58,154 nt of DNA from a bacterium (GTDB lineage: Bacteria; Bacillota; Clostridia; Lachnospirales; Lachnospiraceae). Below the pieces are notes generated by a model. That model made no database searches and was not told where the DNA came from. It saw nothing but the letters and a program-made list of their open reading frames with translations. The DNA lies in NCBI GenBank assembly GCA_022774325.1, contig JALFNN010000082.1, forward strand, positions 1 to 58,154, written 5' to 3'. Position 1 is the stretch's first letter, and every line of letters begins with the position of its first letter. The position numbers and the translations under genes were made by a program. Shown piece by piece: positions 16,019-24,537 of this stretch.

Positions 16019-18672
16019 TACTGGCGTATAAGTATATGCGGTATTATAAAAGTCAGACTTTTGCAATTCTGGCAAGTATCATCTTAACGGCTGCCTTGTT
16101 GTCTGGCGTTAGTTCCCTGATCTACAGCAGCCAGATGAACAGTCTGGAGACTCATAAGGCCATATATGGGGATTGGCATTATTACCTGGATGTGGAACCG
16201 GAGGTGTTTGAGGAAGTACGCAGTGGGCAAACAGATGCCGGATTTCAGGTGGAGCAATGCGGTAAAATGGAAATCCGGGATGTGGTGACAGAACCTTATC
16301 TCATCTATTTTATCAATACGGATGAATCTTACCGACAGATGGCACACCGGGAGCTTATTGAGGGAATTTATCCCGCAGGATCAAACGAGATCGCGGCGGA
16401 TCGTTACACGTTGGGGAATTTGGGATTTTCAGGAGAGATTGGCGATACATTAAGCCTGAATGGAAAAGATTATGTCATGACCGGAATCATAAAAAGTGCC
16501 TGGGCAGCCAGTTCCAATGAAATGGAACTTTTTGTGGGAGAGGATTTTGAAGGCCGGGGAAGCCAGCCACTCTTATATTTGAGATTCGATGAAAGTGAGA
16601 AGCTGTATAAGCAGTTGGATGTGTTTTTGAAGAAGTATCAAATTTCCAGTGATGCAGTAACGGCAAATGATGAAGTTGTCAGGTATCTGGGCGGTGAGCA
16701 GCCGGACAGTATTGCAGACATCGTAAAGTTTGCATTGACAGATGAGAGTGGTAATTTCACATACATTGTTTTGAAATTGCAGAGCGAGTATAACCTGGCA
16801 TTCAATGGGATGATCTTGCTGCTCTGTGTTTTTAGTCTGTTCATCATAAACAGCATCTTTCATATCTCTGTTTCCAAACGCACAGCGGAGTATGGCGTGA
16901 TGCAGACACTTGGAATCAGTGAAAAAAGCATTGGCGGCACGCTGATTTTAGAATTATGGATCTTATTTTTTATCGGTTATCCGATGGGGTGTCTGTTAGG
17001 AAACGGGATTCTGAATCAGCTTTACGGACAGTTAGATGGTGTCTTTTCTACTCAAACGGTTGGAGTAGCAGGAACTGGTATTGAACTTTCCGGGCTGGAT
17101 CAGACTGCCATCCAGGAGAGTATGAGAACTGCGGCGTTCCATGTGTCCTGGGATGCGATGGTCATCGGTTTTCTTTTCTTATTGGTAACATTGGCGGCCG
17201 TTGGTTTTTGCACGGTATACTCTGTGCGAAAACAATCGATCCGGCAGGTGATGAGCGGAGATACCTCTTTTGTAAAAAGCAGGAGGAAGATATACAGCTT
17301 AAGAAATGTCAGGCTTGCAAATGTTGTAGTAAGAAAATTCATGTTTTCTAATAAAAAAAGAGTCATTGGAATTTTGCTGTCCTTGTCGATTGGAGGATGT
17401 ATCTTCCTTTGTACCACTTATATGGTGGAAAATCTGAAAGTACACGCAGAAATGTCCATGAAGTCAGACGATGGTCTGGGATCGGAATATAGGGTTTCTG
17501 TAAAATCAAATGTTTTGTCGGATACCATTCCGGCGTCAACCGTTGATGCAATAAAGGCTATGTCTGAGTTGTCGGAGGTATATGCAACGAAATATACGTT
17601 GGGAGAACTTACGATTCAGGCACAGGAACTGGAATGGGAGAAATATTTTAATGAGCGGAATGCAGACGGTTACTTCCAGCAGCAGTATGGGGGAATCTGT
17701 ATAGACAAAGAAGATGGAACCTACGGGATCAAGTATGATGTTTACGGATATGATGCCGGATTACTCGAACAACTACAGGAGTTTATTCTGGAGGGAGAGA
17801 TGATCCCGGAAAAGTTGGAAGAAGGGAATCAGATTATAGCAGTCGCAAACATGGACGGACAGGGAAATTATAACTTTTACGGAAAACATCCCGGAGATAC
17901 GATTACACTGCGGGTTCCAGGAAACCTGAACTGTTCCCAGGAGGTGTTGACGTTCCGGGAGGCAGAGGAAAACTACATAGCAAAGGATTTTAAAATTGCA
18001 GCTATCGTAAGCCGCGCATTGGTCCAGGAGGACAGATTCCTGAACGTGGAACCATGGAGTAATAGTCCGAGTTTTATCATGACAAACCAACAGATGAGCA
18101 GTCAGTTTGGAATAGAGGATTACAGCTTTGTGAATGCATCCCCGGCTGCCGGGGCAGACCCTGATCAGGCAAGCGGTCAGTTACTGCAAAAGATTCAGGA
18201 TGTACCAAAGGCGGTCTTGCAGGATTATACTGCAGCAATCGAAACCCAGAAGAATTATCTGCGGCAGCAACAGTTATTCTTTTCGGGAATTGCCCTGATC
18301 TTACTGGTGATCAGTTTGTTCCATATCATGAATAGTATGAACTATTCCATATTATTCCATAGGCGTGAATATGGTATTATCCGGGCGATGGGGATTACTG
18401 ATATTGGATTTTATGGAATGATCTTAAGAACAGGATTCTTATATGGGATTCTGGCAGATTTGTTTATTTTCCTGATTTACAATATTGTTTTTCGGAAAAT
18501 CATGGATTATTACATGGCTCATGTAGTACAGTTTCTGCACTTTACAGCAGGAGTTCCAAATGGGATCATGGCAGCGCTTATGGTTCTGAATATTTTGATT
18601 GCAATCATAGCAGTTAGTATTCCAGCGAGAAAGATTGTGAAATCGAATATTATAGATGAAATTGAGAGATAA
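16012..18672 (+). CDS. FtsX-like ABC permease
   Basis: 886-residue permease. An N-terminal helix (about 14-34) is followed by a large extracytoplasmic region, three helices near residues 264-410, a second helix around 450 opening a second extracytoplasmic region, and three helices at 760-880: two FtsX units of 1+3 helices. The HRREYGIIRAMGIT stretch and the earlier KRTAEYGVMQTLGIS are the conserved FtsX cytoplasmic loops. The length exceeds the roughly 650 residues of BceB and the domain layout differs, so this belongs to the two-unit (MacB-duplicated/lipoprotein-type) group. Ligand unknown. Confidence 0.88.
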   Translation: MLILAYKYMRYYKSQTFAILASIILTAALLSGVSSLIYSSQMNSLETHKAIYGDWHYYLDVEPEVFEEVRSGQTDAGFQVEQCGKMEIRDVVTEPYLIYFINTDESYRQMAHRELIEGIYPAGSNEIAADRYTLGNLGFSGEIGDTLSLNGKDYVMTGIIKSAWAASSNEMELFVGEDFEGRGSQPLLYLRFDESEKLYKQLDVFLKKYQISSDAVTANDEVVRYLGGEQPDSIADIVKFALTDESGNFTYIVLKLQSEYNLAFNGMILLLCVFSLFIINSIFHISVSKRTAEYGVMQTLGISEKSIGGTLILELWILFFIGYPMGCLLGNGILNQLYGQLDGVFSTQTVGVAGTGIELSGLDQTAIQESMRTAAFHVSWDAMVIGFLFLLVTLAAVGFCTVYSVRKQSIRQVMSGDTSFVKSRRKIYSLRNVRLANVVVRKFMFSNKKRVIGILLSLSIGGCIFLCTTYMVENLKVHAEMSMKSDDGLGSEYRVSVKSNVLSDTIPASTVDAIKAMSELSEVYATKYTLGELTIQAQELEWEKYFNERNADGYFQQQYGGICIDKEDGTYGIKYDVYGYDAGLLEQLQEFILEGEMIPEKLEEGNQIIAVANMDGQGNYNFYGKHPGDTITLRVPGNLNCSQEVLTFREAEENYIAKDFKIAAIVSRALVQEDRFLNVEPWSNSPSFIMTNQQMSSQFGIEDYSFVNASPAAGADPDQASGQLLQKIQDVPKAVLQDYTAAIETQKNYLRQQQLFFSGIALILLVISLFHIMNSMNYSILFHRREYGIIRAMGITDIGFYGMILRTGFLYGILADLFIFLIYNIVFRKIMDYYMAHVVQFLHFTAGVPNGIMAALMVLNILIAIIAVSIPARKIVKSNIIDEIER

Positions 18673-18979
18673 ATAGCAGTAAGGCGCATCACCAGAAATG
18701 GTGGTACGCCTCTATTTGATTGGAAAAGATCAATCTTTATTAAGTCTTTATTTTTTCAATATCCTTACGAATGTAGTGGAAGTGTAGACATGAACGATAT
18801 AATCCGGATGCCACTTTTTTTACAAGAAACATGCAGAATTGTTTGCTTTCGTTGGTAGAATTACTGCCCCGTTCATGCTACCATGATGTTAAGAATAATA
18901 GCATAGGTGGTAATAATAAGAGGAAAACTTACATTGATAATATCAGATGGTGCGCCTGCGAAATTGGAGGTGGAAAATA

Positions 18980-19372
18980 ATGTTTGCGGATAATTTGATG
19001 GAGTTGAGAAAATACCATTCGCTGTCCCAAGAGGAACTGGCTGAAAAGGTATATGTGACAAGACAGACGATTTCAAATTTGGAGAACGGAAAAAGCTACC
19101 CCGATATTCAAAGCCTGTTGCTTCTCAGTTCATTGTTTAATGTATCTCTCGACCAACTAATTAAAGGAGATATAGAGACAATGAAAGAAATGATCAACGA
19201 GCAGGAAGTTAAGAAGTTTAATTATTACGGAAACATTTTCAGTATTCAGTTTTTGATTTTGATTATCTCAGCGGCCCCGCTGTTTATCTGGTTAGAATAC
19301 TATACGTTTATACCTTTCTGGCTGTTATTTGCCATAACCATGTTTTGGGCATTGAAAGTTGAAAAAAATTAA
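18980..19372 (+). CDS. XRE regulator with membrane tail, 5' part of a split gene
   Basis: 130 residues. The N-terminal XRE domain (LRKYHSLSQEELAEKVYVTRQTISNLENGKSYPDI) is followed by a linker and two membrane helices (about 86-104 and 107-125). GGAGGTGG lies seven bases before ATG 18980. The frame ends VEKN at a TAA just after a run of seven A (19362-19368); reading with one A fewer gives VEKIKKEND and continues through the next frame to 19565. Related proteins are single chains, so this is either a frameshift mutant or a slippage-controlled gene. Confidence 0.75.
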   Translation: MFADNLMELRKYHSLSQEELAEKVYVTRQTISNLENGKSYPDIQSLLLLSSLFNVSLDQLIKGDIETMKEMINEQEVKKFNYYGNIFSIQFLILIISAAPLFIWLEYYTFIPFWLLFAITMFWALKVEKN

Positions 19373-19565
19373 GAAAGAAAATGATATTCAGACATACAAG
19401 GAGATAGTCGCCTTTACAGAAGGGAAGAAGCTGGATGAACTTCACAAAGCGATGGAAGTAGGAAAGCGTCCATACCAAAATGAATTAAAAGTTATCATCA
19501 GTGCTGTTGTTACGGCGGCGGTTTGCTTTTTAATCGGGTTTATGATGCACATATTCTTGAATTGA
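19359..19565 (+). CDS. Membrane tail of the split XRE regulator
   Basis: 68 residues in the frame after the A7 run. It continues the upstream protein with an amphipathic charged segment (TYKEIVAFTEGKKLDELHKAMEVGKRPYQNE) and one membrane helix (about 46-66). A TTG could serve as start but there is no ribosome site, so it is most likely only translated if the ribosome or polymerase slips at the A run, or it is not translated at all. Confidence 0.5.
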   Translation: MKKIKKENDIQTYKEIVAFTEGKKLDELHKAMEVGKRPYQNELKVIISAVVTAAVCFLIGFMMHIFLN

Positions 19566-19859
19566 GCAACATTCACAAGAAAATTGTGAAGTAAATGATT
19601 CGTAGAATCCCATATTAATAAGGTTTTTCAGAAGTAAACGAAACATCGGTTGTTTTTTAAAAAACATACAGAACTTGGTGCGGTTTTCTTTCTTGTGCAA
19701 TCCATGTGCCGTATTATTCCGAAGGGAGAACCTAATTGGTACCTGCCTATGGCTTTGGTGCTGAACTGCATAGCAATTTTCCTGAACATGGCGCAGAAGA
19801 AAAAAGAGAGCCGAAAATAATTGCAGATCATCAGAGCCGATGGGCAAGGTCCATCGGCT
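19566..19859 (+). pseudogene. Fragment of another membrane protein gene
   Basis: Between about 19652 and 19820 one plus-strand frame reads VFFLVQSMCRIIPKGEPNWYLPMALVLNCIAIFLN and ends with a basic tail and TAA. It has no start and no ribosome site. The pattern (polar turn, NWYLPMAL, hydrophobic helix) looks like the C-terminus of a small membrane protein of the kind found downstream of XRE regulators. Nothing else is seen in this stretch apart from the hairpin at its end. Confidence 0.4.
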
Positions 19860-19861
19860 CT
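19833..19861. terminator. Hairpin between convergent genes
   Basis: 11-bp perfect stem AGAGCCGATGG / CCATCGGCTCT with a 7-base loop, placed at the 3' end of the minus-strand small gene. T-runs on either side are weak, so termination is probable, not certain. Confidence 0.5.
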
Positions 19862-20138
19862 AATTACGCTCCGGGATATTCGGGATCGTCCAGATACACT
19901 CATTCAGGTAATAGGTCATAATAACCGGTTTTCGCATATTTTCGATGATGAGTTTACAATGGAATTCTATCTGATTCGAGAAACTGCGCCTTACCCAATA
20001 GGAATCCACCTTGTACCGCTCGCCGTTGATGCCGACATAAAGAGGCTTGATCTGCCCGTCATCGTTAAAGGAAGCGATGACCGGGACAATCTGCATGGGC
20101 AGATAATCATGGGAGTTGGAGGATAGGATTTGACTCAT
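19860..20138 (-). CDS. Small conserved protein divergent from umuC
   Basis: 92 residues, no membrane segment. It has the pattern of a small clostridial family: VPVIASFNDDGQIKPLYVGINGERYKVD, then a CKLIIENMRKPVIMTYYLNECIW stretch, which corresponds to the WEDG/ID/YTC/WF pattern also left at 5527-5757. It lies divergent to a umuC-like gene, a position in which such genes are repeatedly met, and shares its SOS-type control region. A role in the damage response is plausible but not shown. Confidence 0.65.
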   Translation of the reverse strand: MSQILSSNSHDYLPMQIVPVIASFNDDGQIKPLYVGINGERYKVDSYWVRRSFSNQIEFHCKLIIENMRKPVIMTYYLNECIWTIPNIPERN

Positions 20139-20189
20139 AAAGCATCACTCCTCGCTCGAAACATTTTGTTCATGTCTATCATCTCCTGG

Positions 20190-20238
20190 TTGAAAATATT
20201 GAAAGGATTTGATATAATTATACACGAACATACATTCG
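20190..20238 (+). promoter_or_regulatory. Promoter with LexA-like SOS box for umuC
   Basis: A -35 TTGAAA (20190-20195) and -10 TATAAT (20213-20218) are 17 bases apart. Directly downstream at 20225-20238 lies CGAACATACATTCG, which matches the Gram-positive LexA box CGAAC-N4-GTTCG at all but two positions. LexA bound there would block the start point. Confidence 0.8.
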
Positions 20239-20306
20239 ATTTCAACAACAAGATATAGGGGAATGATTGGTAATGAGACCATAGAAACCTGAGAGGAGGC
20301 TTAGAT

Positions 20307-21830
20307 GTGACAGACAGAACATATATTGCAATTGATTTGAAATCTTTTTATGCCTCTGTAGAATGTATCGAAAGAGGTCTTGATCCGCTTACTACGAATC
20401 TGGTCGTTGCGGATGCATCCAGGACAGAGAAGACCATATGCCTTGCGGTATCCCCTTCCATGAAGAGCTACGGTATTCCGGGAAGGCCAAGATTATTTGA
20501 GGTGGTTCAAAAGATCAAGGAAGTAAATAGAGAGAGAAGATCAAAGATACCGGGCGGAGAATTTACAGGAGCGTCTTTTCATGCAGTAGAGCTTGCAAAG
20601 TCTCCAGATCTGGAGGTGGCTTATATAGCAGCAGCTCCGAGAATGGCATATTACATGGAATACAGTACGAGGATTTTTGATATTTATTTAAGATATATTG
20701 CACCTGAGGATATGCATGTATATTCTATTGATGAGGTATTCATTGATGCTACGACTTATCTGAATACTTATGGGATGAGTGCCCGTGAGCTTGCGCTTAA
20801 AATGATTCGGGATGTGCTGCGGGAAACGGGAGTGACAGCAACAGCGGGAATCGGTACCAATATGTACCTTTGTAAGGTTGCTATGGATATTGTAGCCAAG
20901 AAGATCCCTGCGGACGCGGACGGAGTCCGGATCGCAGAACTTGATGAGATGTCCTATAGAAAGCTTTTGTGGAATCATGTCCCGCTTACGGATTTCTGGC
21001 GAGTCGGCCCGGGATACGCAAAGAAGCTTATGGCAAATGGCTTATATACTATGGGAGATATTGCGCGTTGTTCGATCGGAAAGCCGAATGAGTATTATAA
21101 TGAGGCATTTTTATATAAGCTGTTTGGAGTGAATGCGGAGCTTTTAATCGACCATGCGTGGGGATGGGAGCCTACGACCATTGCGGAGATCAAGGCTTAT
21201 AGACCGCAGAAGAACAGCCTGGGCTCCGGTCAGGTGCTTCATTGCGCGTACACGGCAGAAAAAGCAAGGCTGATCGTAAAGGAAATGACGGATTTACTGG
21301 TGCTCGATCTGGTGGATAAGAAGCTTGTCACAGATCAGATGGTACTTACGATCGGATATGACATAGAGAATCTGACGGATCCTGCAATCAGGAATAAATA
21401 TCATGGAGAGGTTACTACAGACCATTATGGCAGACGAGTTCCGAAGCATGCGCATGGAACCATGAATCTGCCTTGTCAGACTTCTTCTACCAGGATTATT
21501 ATGAAAGCAGTGGAAGAACTGTTTGACAGGATCGTCAATCCGGATTTACTTGTGCGAAGGGTGAATGTTGTGGCGTCAAGGGTGATCCCTGAGAGTGAAG
21601 TTCCTAAGAAGCAGACTTTTGAACAGCTTGATTTATTTACGGATTATGCAGCGCTCGAACGAGAAAGAGAGCAGGAGAACAAAGAGCGCGAGAAGGAGAA
21701 AAAGCTTCAGCGGGCGGTTCTGGATATTCAGAAAAAATACGGTAAGAACGCGGTCCTTAAGGGAATGAATTTGGAAGAGGGCGCTATGACCAGAGAAAGA
21801 AATGGACAGATAGGAGGCCATAAAGCGTGA
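20307..21830 (+). CDS. Y-family translesion DNA polymerase, UmuC-like
   Basis: 507-residue error-prone polymerase. Catalytic acids are Asp10 (IAIDLKSFYASVE) and Asp142-Glu143 (YSIDEVFID). A helix-hairpin-helix region (FWRVGPGYAKKL) and little-finger domain follow. The clamp-binding motif is QLDLF at residues 440-444, near the start of a charged coiled C-terminal tail. GTG 20307 is the start with GAGGAGG eight bases upstream. It overlaps the YolD-like gene by four bases. An upstream LexA-like box implies SOS induction, with the polymerase copying damaged templates. Confidence 0.93.
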   Translation: MTDRTYIAIDLKSFYASVECIERGLDPLTTNLVVADASRTEKTICLAVSPSMKSYGIPGRPRLFEVVQKIKEVNRERRSKIPGGEFTGASFHAVELAKSPDLEVAYIAAAPRMAYYMEYSTRIFDIYLRYIAPEDMHVYSIDEVFIDATTYLNTYGMSARELALKMIRDVLRETGVTATAGIGTNMYLCKVAMDIVAKKIPADADGVRIAELDEMSYRKLLWNHVPLTDFWRVGPGYAKKLMANGLYTMGDIARCSIGKPNEYYNEAFLYKLFGVNAELLIDHAWGWEPTTIAEIKAYRPQKNSLGSGQVLHCAYTAEKARLIVKEMTDLLVLDLVDKKLVTDQMVLTIGYDIENLTDPAIRNKYHGEVTTDHYGRRVPKHAHGTMNLPCQTSSTRIIMKAVEELFDRIVNPDLLVRRVNVVASRVIPESEVPKKQTFEQLDLFTDYAALEREREQENKEREKEKKLQRAVLDIQKKYGKNAVLKGMNLEEGAMTRERNGQIGGHKA

Positions 21831-22249
21831 GTGGATATTATAAAGACGAGCACAGATATGATGATATTATGGACCTGCTACACCACCAGTCTAAAGAGCA
21901 GACACACATGTCACTCCACGACAGGGCAGCGCAGTTTGCGCCTTTTGCGGCCCTTGCCGGACATGAGGAAGCCATCGAAGAAACCGCAAGACTTACAGAT
22001 GAGAAGATCATGCTTGATGAGACTGCGATCGAGAAGATCAATGAGAAGCTTTACGATATCTCTCAGCATTTGTCTGAAAAAAGAAATGTGTCCATCACAT
22101 ATTTCAGGCCGGATACTCAAAAATGCGGCGGGGCATATCTTACGGATGTGGGAACGGTCAAAAAGATGGATGAGGTGGAAAAAGTCATTCTCATGGATAG
22201 TGGAATGAAGATAGCAATGGAGCAGATTATAGAGATAGAAGAAGTGTAG
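21827..22249 (+). CDS. YolD-like protein
   Basis: 140-residue YolD-like protein, almost always coupled to Y-family polymerases in Firmicutes. The conserved core reads MSLHDRAAQFAPFAALAGHEEAI, and the C-terminal half is a small beta domain (VSITYFRPDTQKCGGAYLT). The GTG start overlaps the polymerase stop (GTGA), so synthesis is coupled. The molecular role is unknown in the family; it may help or restrain the polymerase. Confidence 0.88.
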   Translation: MSGYYKDEHRYDDIMDLLHHQSKEQTHMSLHDRAAQFAPFAALAGHEEAIEETARLTDEKIMLDETAIEKINEKLYDISQHLSEKRNVSITYFRPDTQKCGGAYLTDVGTVKKMDEVEKVILMDSGMKIAMEQIIEIEEV

Positions 22250-22282
22250 AGATAAATGTTGGAATCAACGGGAATGAAATGA

Positions 22283-22312
22283 GGAGAGTACATTGAGTAC
22301 TCTCCTTAAAAC
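22283..22312. terminator. Terminator between convergent genes
   Basis: GGAGAGTAC (22283-22291) pairs with GTACTCTCC (22297-22305), loop ATTGA. It separates the SOS operon from the convergent acyl-CoA ligase gene. Confidence 0.65.
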
Positions 22313-22346
22313 ATATCATTGTAAACTTATTTTTATGTCCCCGAAA

Positions 22347-23981
22347 TTAACCCCGGTTCTGCTGTGCAACCAGCTGATCTGCGCCGTACTTCTTGCGGAG
22401 GGCAGGTTTTTCAATTTTGCCGGTGGCATTTCTCGGAACGTCTGCGAAGATAATTTTCTTCGGTCTCTTATATCTTGGAAGTCCTTTGCAGAATTCTTTG
22501 ATTTCTTCCTCTGTGCAGGTCATGCCCGGTTTGATCGAGATAATCGCACCTGTGATCTCGCCGAGACGTGGATCCGGAAGACCGATAACGGCAACGTCAT
22601 TGACCTTATCGAAGGTGCTCAGGAAGTTTTCAATCTGTACCGGATAAATGTTTTCTCCACCGCTGACGATGACATCTTTCTTACGGTCTACGAGGAAGTA
22701 GAAGCCGTCTTCATCCTGCATGGCCATATCACCGGTACGGAGCCAGCCGTCTACGATCGTCTCTGCGGTAGCCTTCGGATCATTGTAATAACAGGTCATA
22801 ACACCGGGACCCTTGACACAGAGCTCTCCAACTTCTCCAAACGGAACTTCTTTCAGATTCTCGTCTACGATCTTGCATTCCCAGCGATATCCGGGAACAC
22901 CGATAGCACCGACTTTATGAATATTCTCTACACCAAGGTGAACACATCCGGGACCAGTGGACTCGGAAAGTCCGTAGTTGGTATCGTAGAGATGGTTCGG
23001 GAAGTATTCTTTCCAGTGTTTGATCAGAGATGGCGGAACAGGCTGCGCACCAATGTGCATCAGTCTCCACTGACTCAGCTCATAATCTTCGAGCTTCACA
23101 TCACCTCGGTCCAGAGCATTCAGGATATCCTGAGCCCACGGAACCAGAAGCCATACGATAGTACATTTTTCTCTTGAAATAGCATCCAGAATGATTTCCG
23201 GAGTCGTGCCCTTCAGAAGAACTGCTTTGCTTCCTGCGCAGAGACTTCCCATCCAGTGGAATTTTGCTCCGGTATGATAAAGCGGCGGGATACAAAGGAA
23301 GGTATCGTTCCGGTCTGTCAGGTGATGTTTCTGTTCCATCTCTGCAGCCTGGGTCAGACTTTCATGATTATGTAAAATTGCTTTCGGGAATCCGGTGGTT
23401 CCGGAAGAAAAGTAGATAGCGGCATCATCGCTTTCTTCCAGATGGATCATCGGAGGCTGGCTGGAACAGTCGGCTACCATTTCACGATAGCTTTCGGCAA
23501 AGGTGGGACAGGTGTCTCCTACATAAATAAGAAGCCGTCCCTTGGTCAGCTCATCAACAATCGCTTCAATTCGGCCGATAAATTCCGGCCCAAAGAATAA
23601 GACATGTACTTCGGCCAGATCTGCACAATATTTGATTTCAGAAGAATCAAAACGGAAGTTAAAAGGAACGGCGATCGCACCGGTTTTCAAAATTCCGAAA
23701 TAAATCGGCAGCCATTCCAGACAGTTAAACATCAGAATTGCAACGCGGTCCCCTTTCTTAATTCCACGTTCCAGAAGCATATTTGCAACGCGGTTTGCTT
23801 TTTCATCAAAGACACTCCATGTGATTTCTCTTCTGTACGGTTCAAAAGAAGTAGGCTGTACCAGACTGTATTCTCTCCAGCTGGTTCTTTTGGTGTCTTT
23901 CACAGATGGGTTCAGTTCCACAAGAGCCACTTCGTCCCCATATAATTTGTGATTTCTCTCAAGTAAATCAGTAACAGGCAT
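22347..23981 (-). CDS. AMP-forming acyl-CoA ligase
   Basis: 544-residue adenylate-forming enzyme that would activate a carboxylic acid with ATP and CoA. Motifs: SSGTTGFPK (192-200), a Tyr-Gly-x-Ser-Glu core (NYGLSESTG), GWLRTGDMA and the C-terminal lysine Lys522 in NATGKIEK. It resembles medium-chain or aryl-acid ligases; the substrate cannot be read, but it sits back-to-back with the ior operon and a phenylacetate-CoA ligase, so an aryl-acetate is a reasonable guess. Its promoter region has ACTTTAA boxes also seen before the SSS transporter. Confidence 0.88.
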   Translation of the reverse strand: MPVTDLLERNHKLYGDEVALVELNPSVKDTKRTSWREYSLVQPTSFEPYRREITWSVFDEKANRVANMLLERGIKKGDRVAILMFNCLEWLPIYFGILKTGAIAVPFNFRFDSSEIKYCADLAEVHVLFFGPEFIGRIEAIVDELTKGRLLIYVGDTCPTFAESYREMVADCSSQPPMIHLEESDDAAIYFSSGTTGFPKAILHNHESLTQAAEMEQKHHLTDRNDTFLCIPPLYHTGAKFHWMGSLCAGSKAVLLKGTTPEIILDAISREKCTIVWLLVPWAQDILNALDRGDVKLEDYELSQWRLMHIGAQPVPPSLIKHWKEYFPNHLYDTNYGLSESTGPGCVHLGVENIHKVGAIGVPGYRWECKIVDENLKEVPFGEVGELCVKGPGVMTCYYNDPKATAETIVDGWLRTGDMAMQDEDGFYFLVDRKKDVIVSGGENIYPVQIENFLSTFDKVNDVAVIGLPDPRLGEITGAIISIKPGMTCTEEEIKEFCKGLPRYKRPKKIIFADVPRNATGKIEKPALRKKYGADQLVAQQNRG

Positions 23982-24003
23982 GATGGATTTCCTCTCAATT
24001 CAA

Positions 24004-24050
24004 ACTTTAATACTTTAAATCAAGATAGCATATTTGAAAGATAAAGTCAA
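24004..24050 (-). promoter_or_regulatory. Promoter of the acyl-CoA ligase gene with ACTTTAA boxes
   Basis: On the minus strand: -35 TTGACT (24045-24050), 17-base spacer, -10 TATCTT (24022-24027). Two ACTTTAA boxes (plus-strand reading, 24004-24010 and 24012-24018) lie at the expected start point, a place where a repressor would block transcription. Confidence 0.65.
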
Positions 24051-24123
24051 TAATCTGGCAGGATACTTTGAAAGGTACGATTTGTTTAACGTCGGAGGAG
24101 CTTCTGCCGATATAAAAATACTG

Positions 24124-24178
24124 TTTACCAATTCCGATAAAAATGATACAATAATACAATACAGTAATAAAGTGTACT
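24124..24178 (+). promoter_or_regulatory. Promoter of the regulator-ior operon
   Basis: -35 TTTACC (24124-24129), 17-base spacer, -10 TACAAT (24147-24152). A partial dyad AGTAATAAAGTGTACT at 24163-24178 lies in the leader; its reverse strand contains ACTTTATTACT, a weaker version of the boxes at the neighbouring promoters. Confidence 0.55.
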
Positions 24179-24203
24179 CATTGTGCAGAAAAGAGAGGTT
24201 TAT

Positions 24204-24518
24204 ATGAAAAAGAATTTTCAGAGAACCAGAAACGAAGATATGTATAAGGCAATTCTTCAGCTGGAATCAATAGAAGAATGTATGGATTTTTTTGAGGATA
24301 TCTGTGCAGAGACAGAGCTTCGCGCTATAGAACAGCGTTTTGATGTGGCGAGAATGCTCTCAAAGGGAAAAATCTATTCAGATATTATGAGTACAACAAG
24401 TGCCAGCACAGCAACTATCAGCCGTGTGAGCCGTGTGTTGAATGGCGGTACGGGTATGCTGGAGAAGACGTTGATTCGTTTGGAAGAGAGCGAAGTAAAT
24501 GCAGAAAGTGAAAGTTGA
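24204..24518 (+). CDS. YerC/YecD family TrpR-like regulator
   Basis: 104-residue DNA-binding protein of the TrpR superfamily. The helix-turn-helix region reads AIEQRFDVARMLSKGKIYSDIMSTTSASTATISRVSRVL, with the conserved STATISRV recognition helix. Start ATG 24204 has AGAGAGG just upstream; the in-frame GTG 24183 has none. It is the first gene of a probable operon with iorA, iorB, the phenylacetate-CoA ligase and the ACT protein, so it may sense an aromatic amino acid or related ligand and control this block. A second family member lies at 43087-43395. Confidence 0.88.
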   Translation: MKKNFQRTRNEDMYKAILQLESIEECMDFFEDICAETELRAIEQRFDVARMLSKGKIYSDIMSTTSASTATISRVSRVLNGGTGMLEKTLIRLEESEVNAESES

Positions 24519-24537
24519 AAGGAGAGTTACTATACCG

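Noticed and set aside
18673-18730. Hairpin GGCG-CACC / GGTG-CGCC after the first permease
   Set aside because: Interrupted stem and no T-run; probable but too weak to call a terminator.
22293-23177. 294-codon plus-strand frame
   Set aside because: It lies antisense to the acyl-CoA ligase, which has all adenylate-forming motifs; the antisense translation has no domain.
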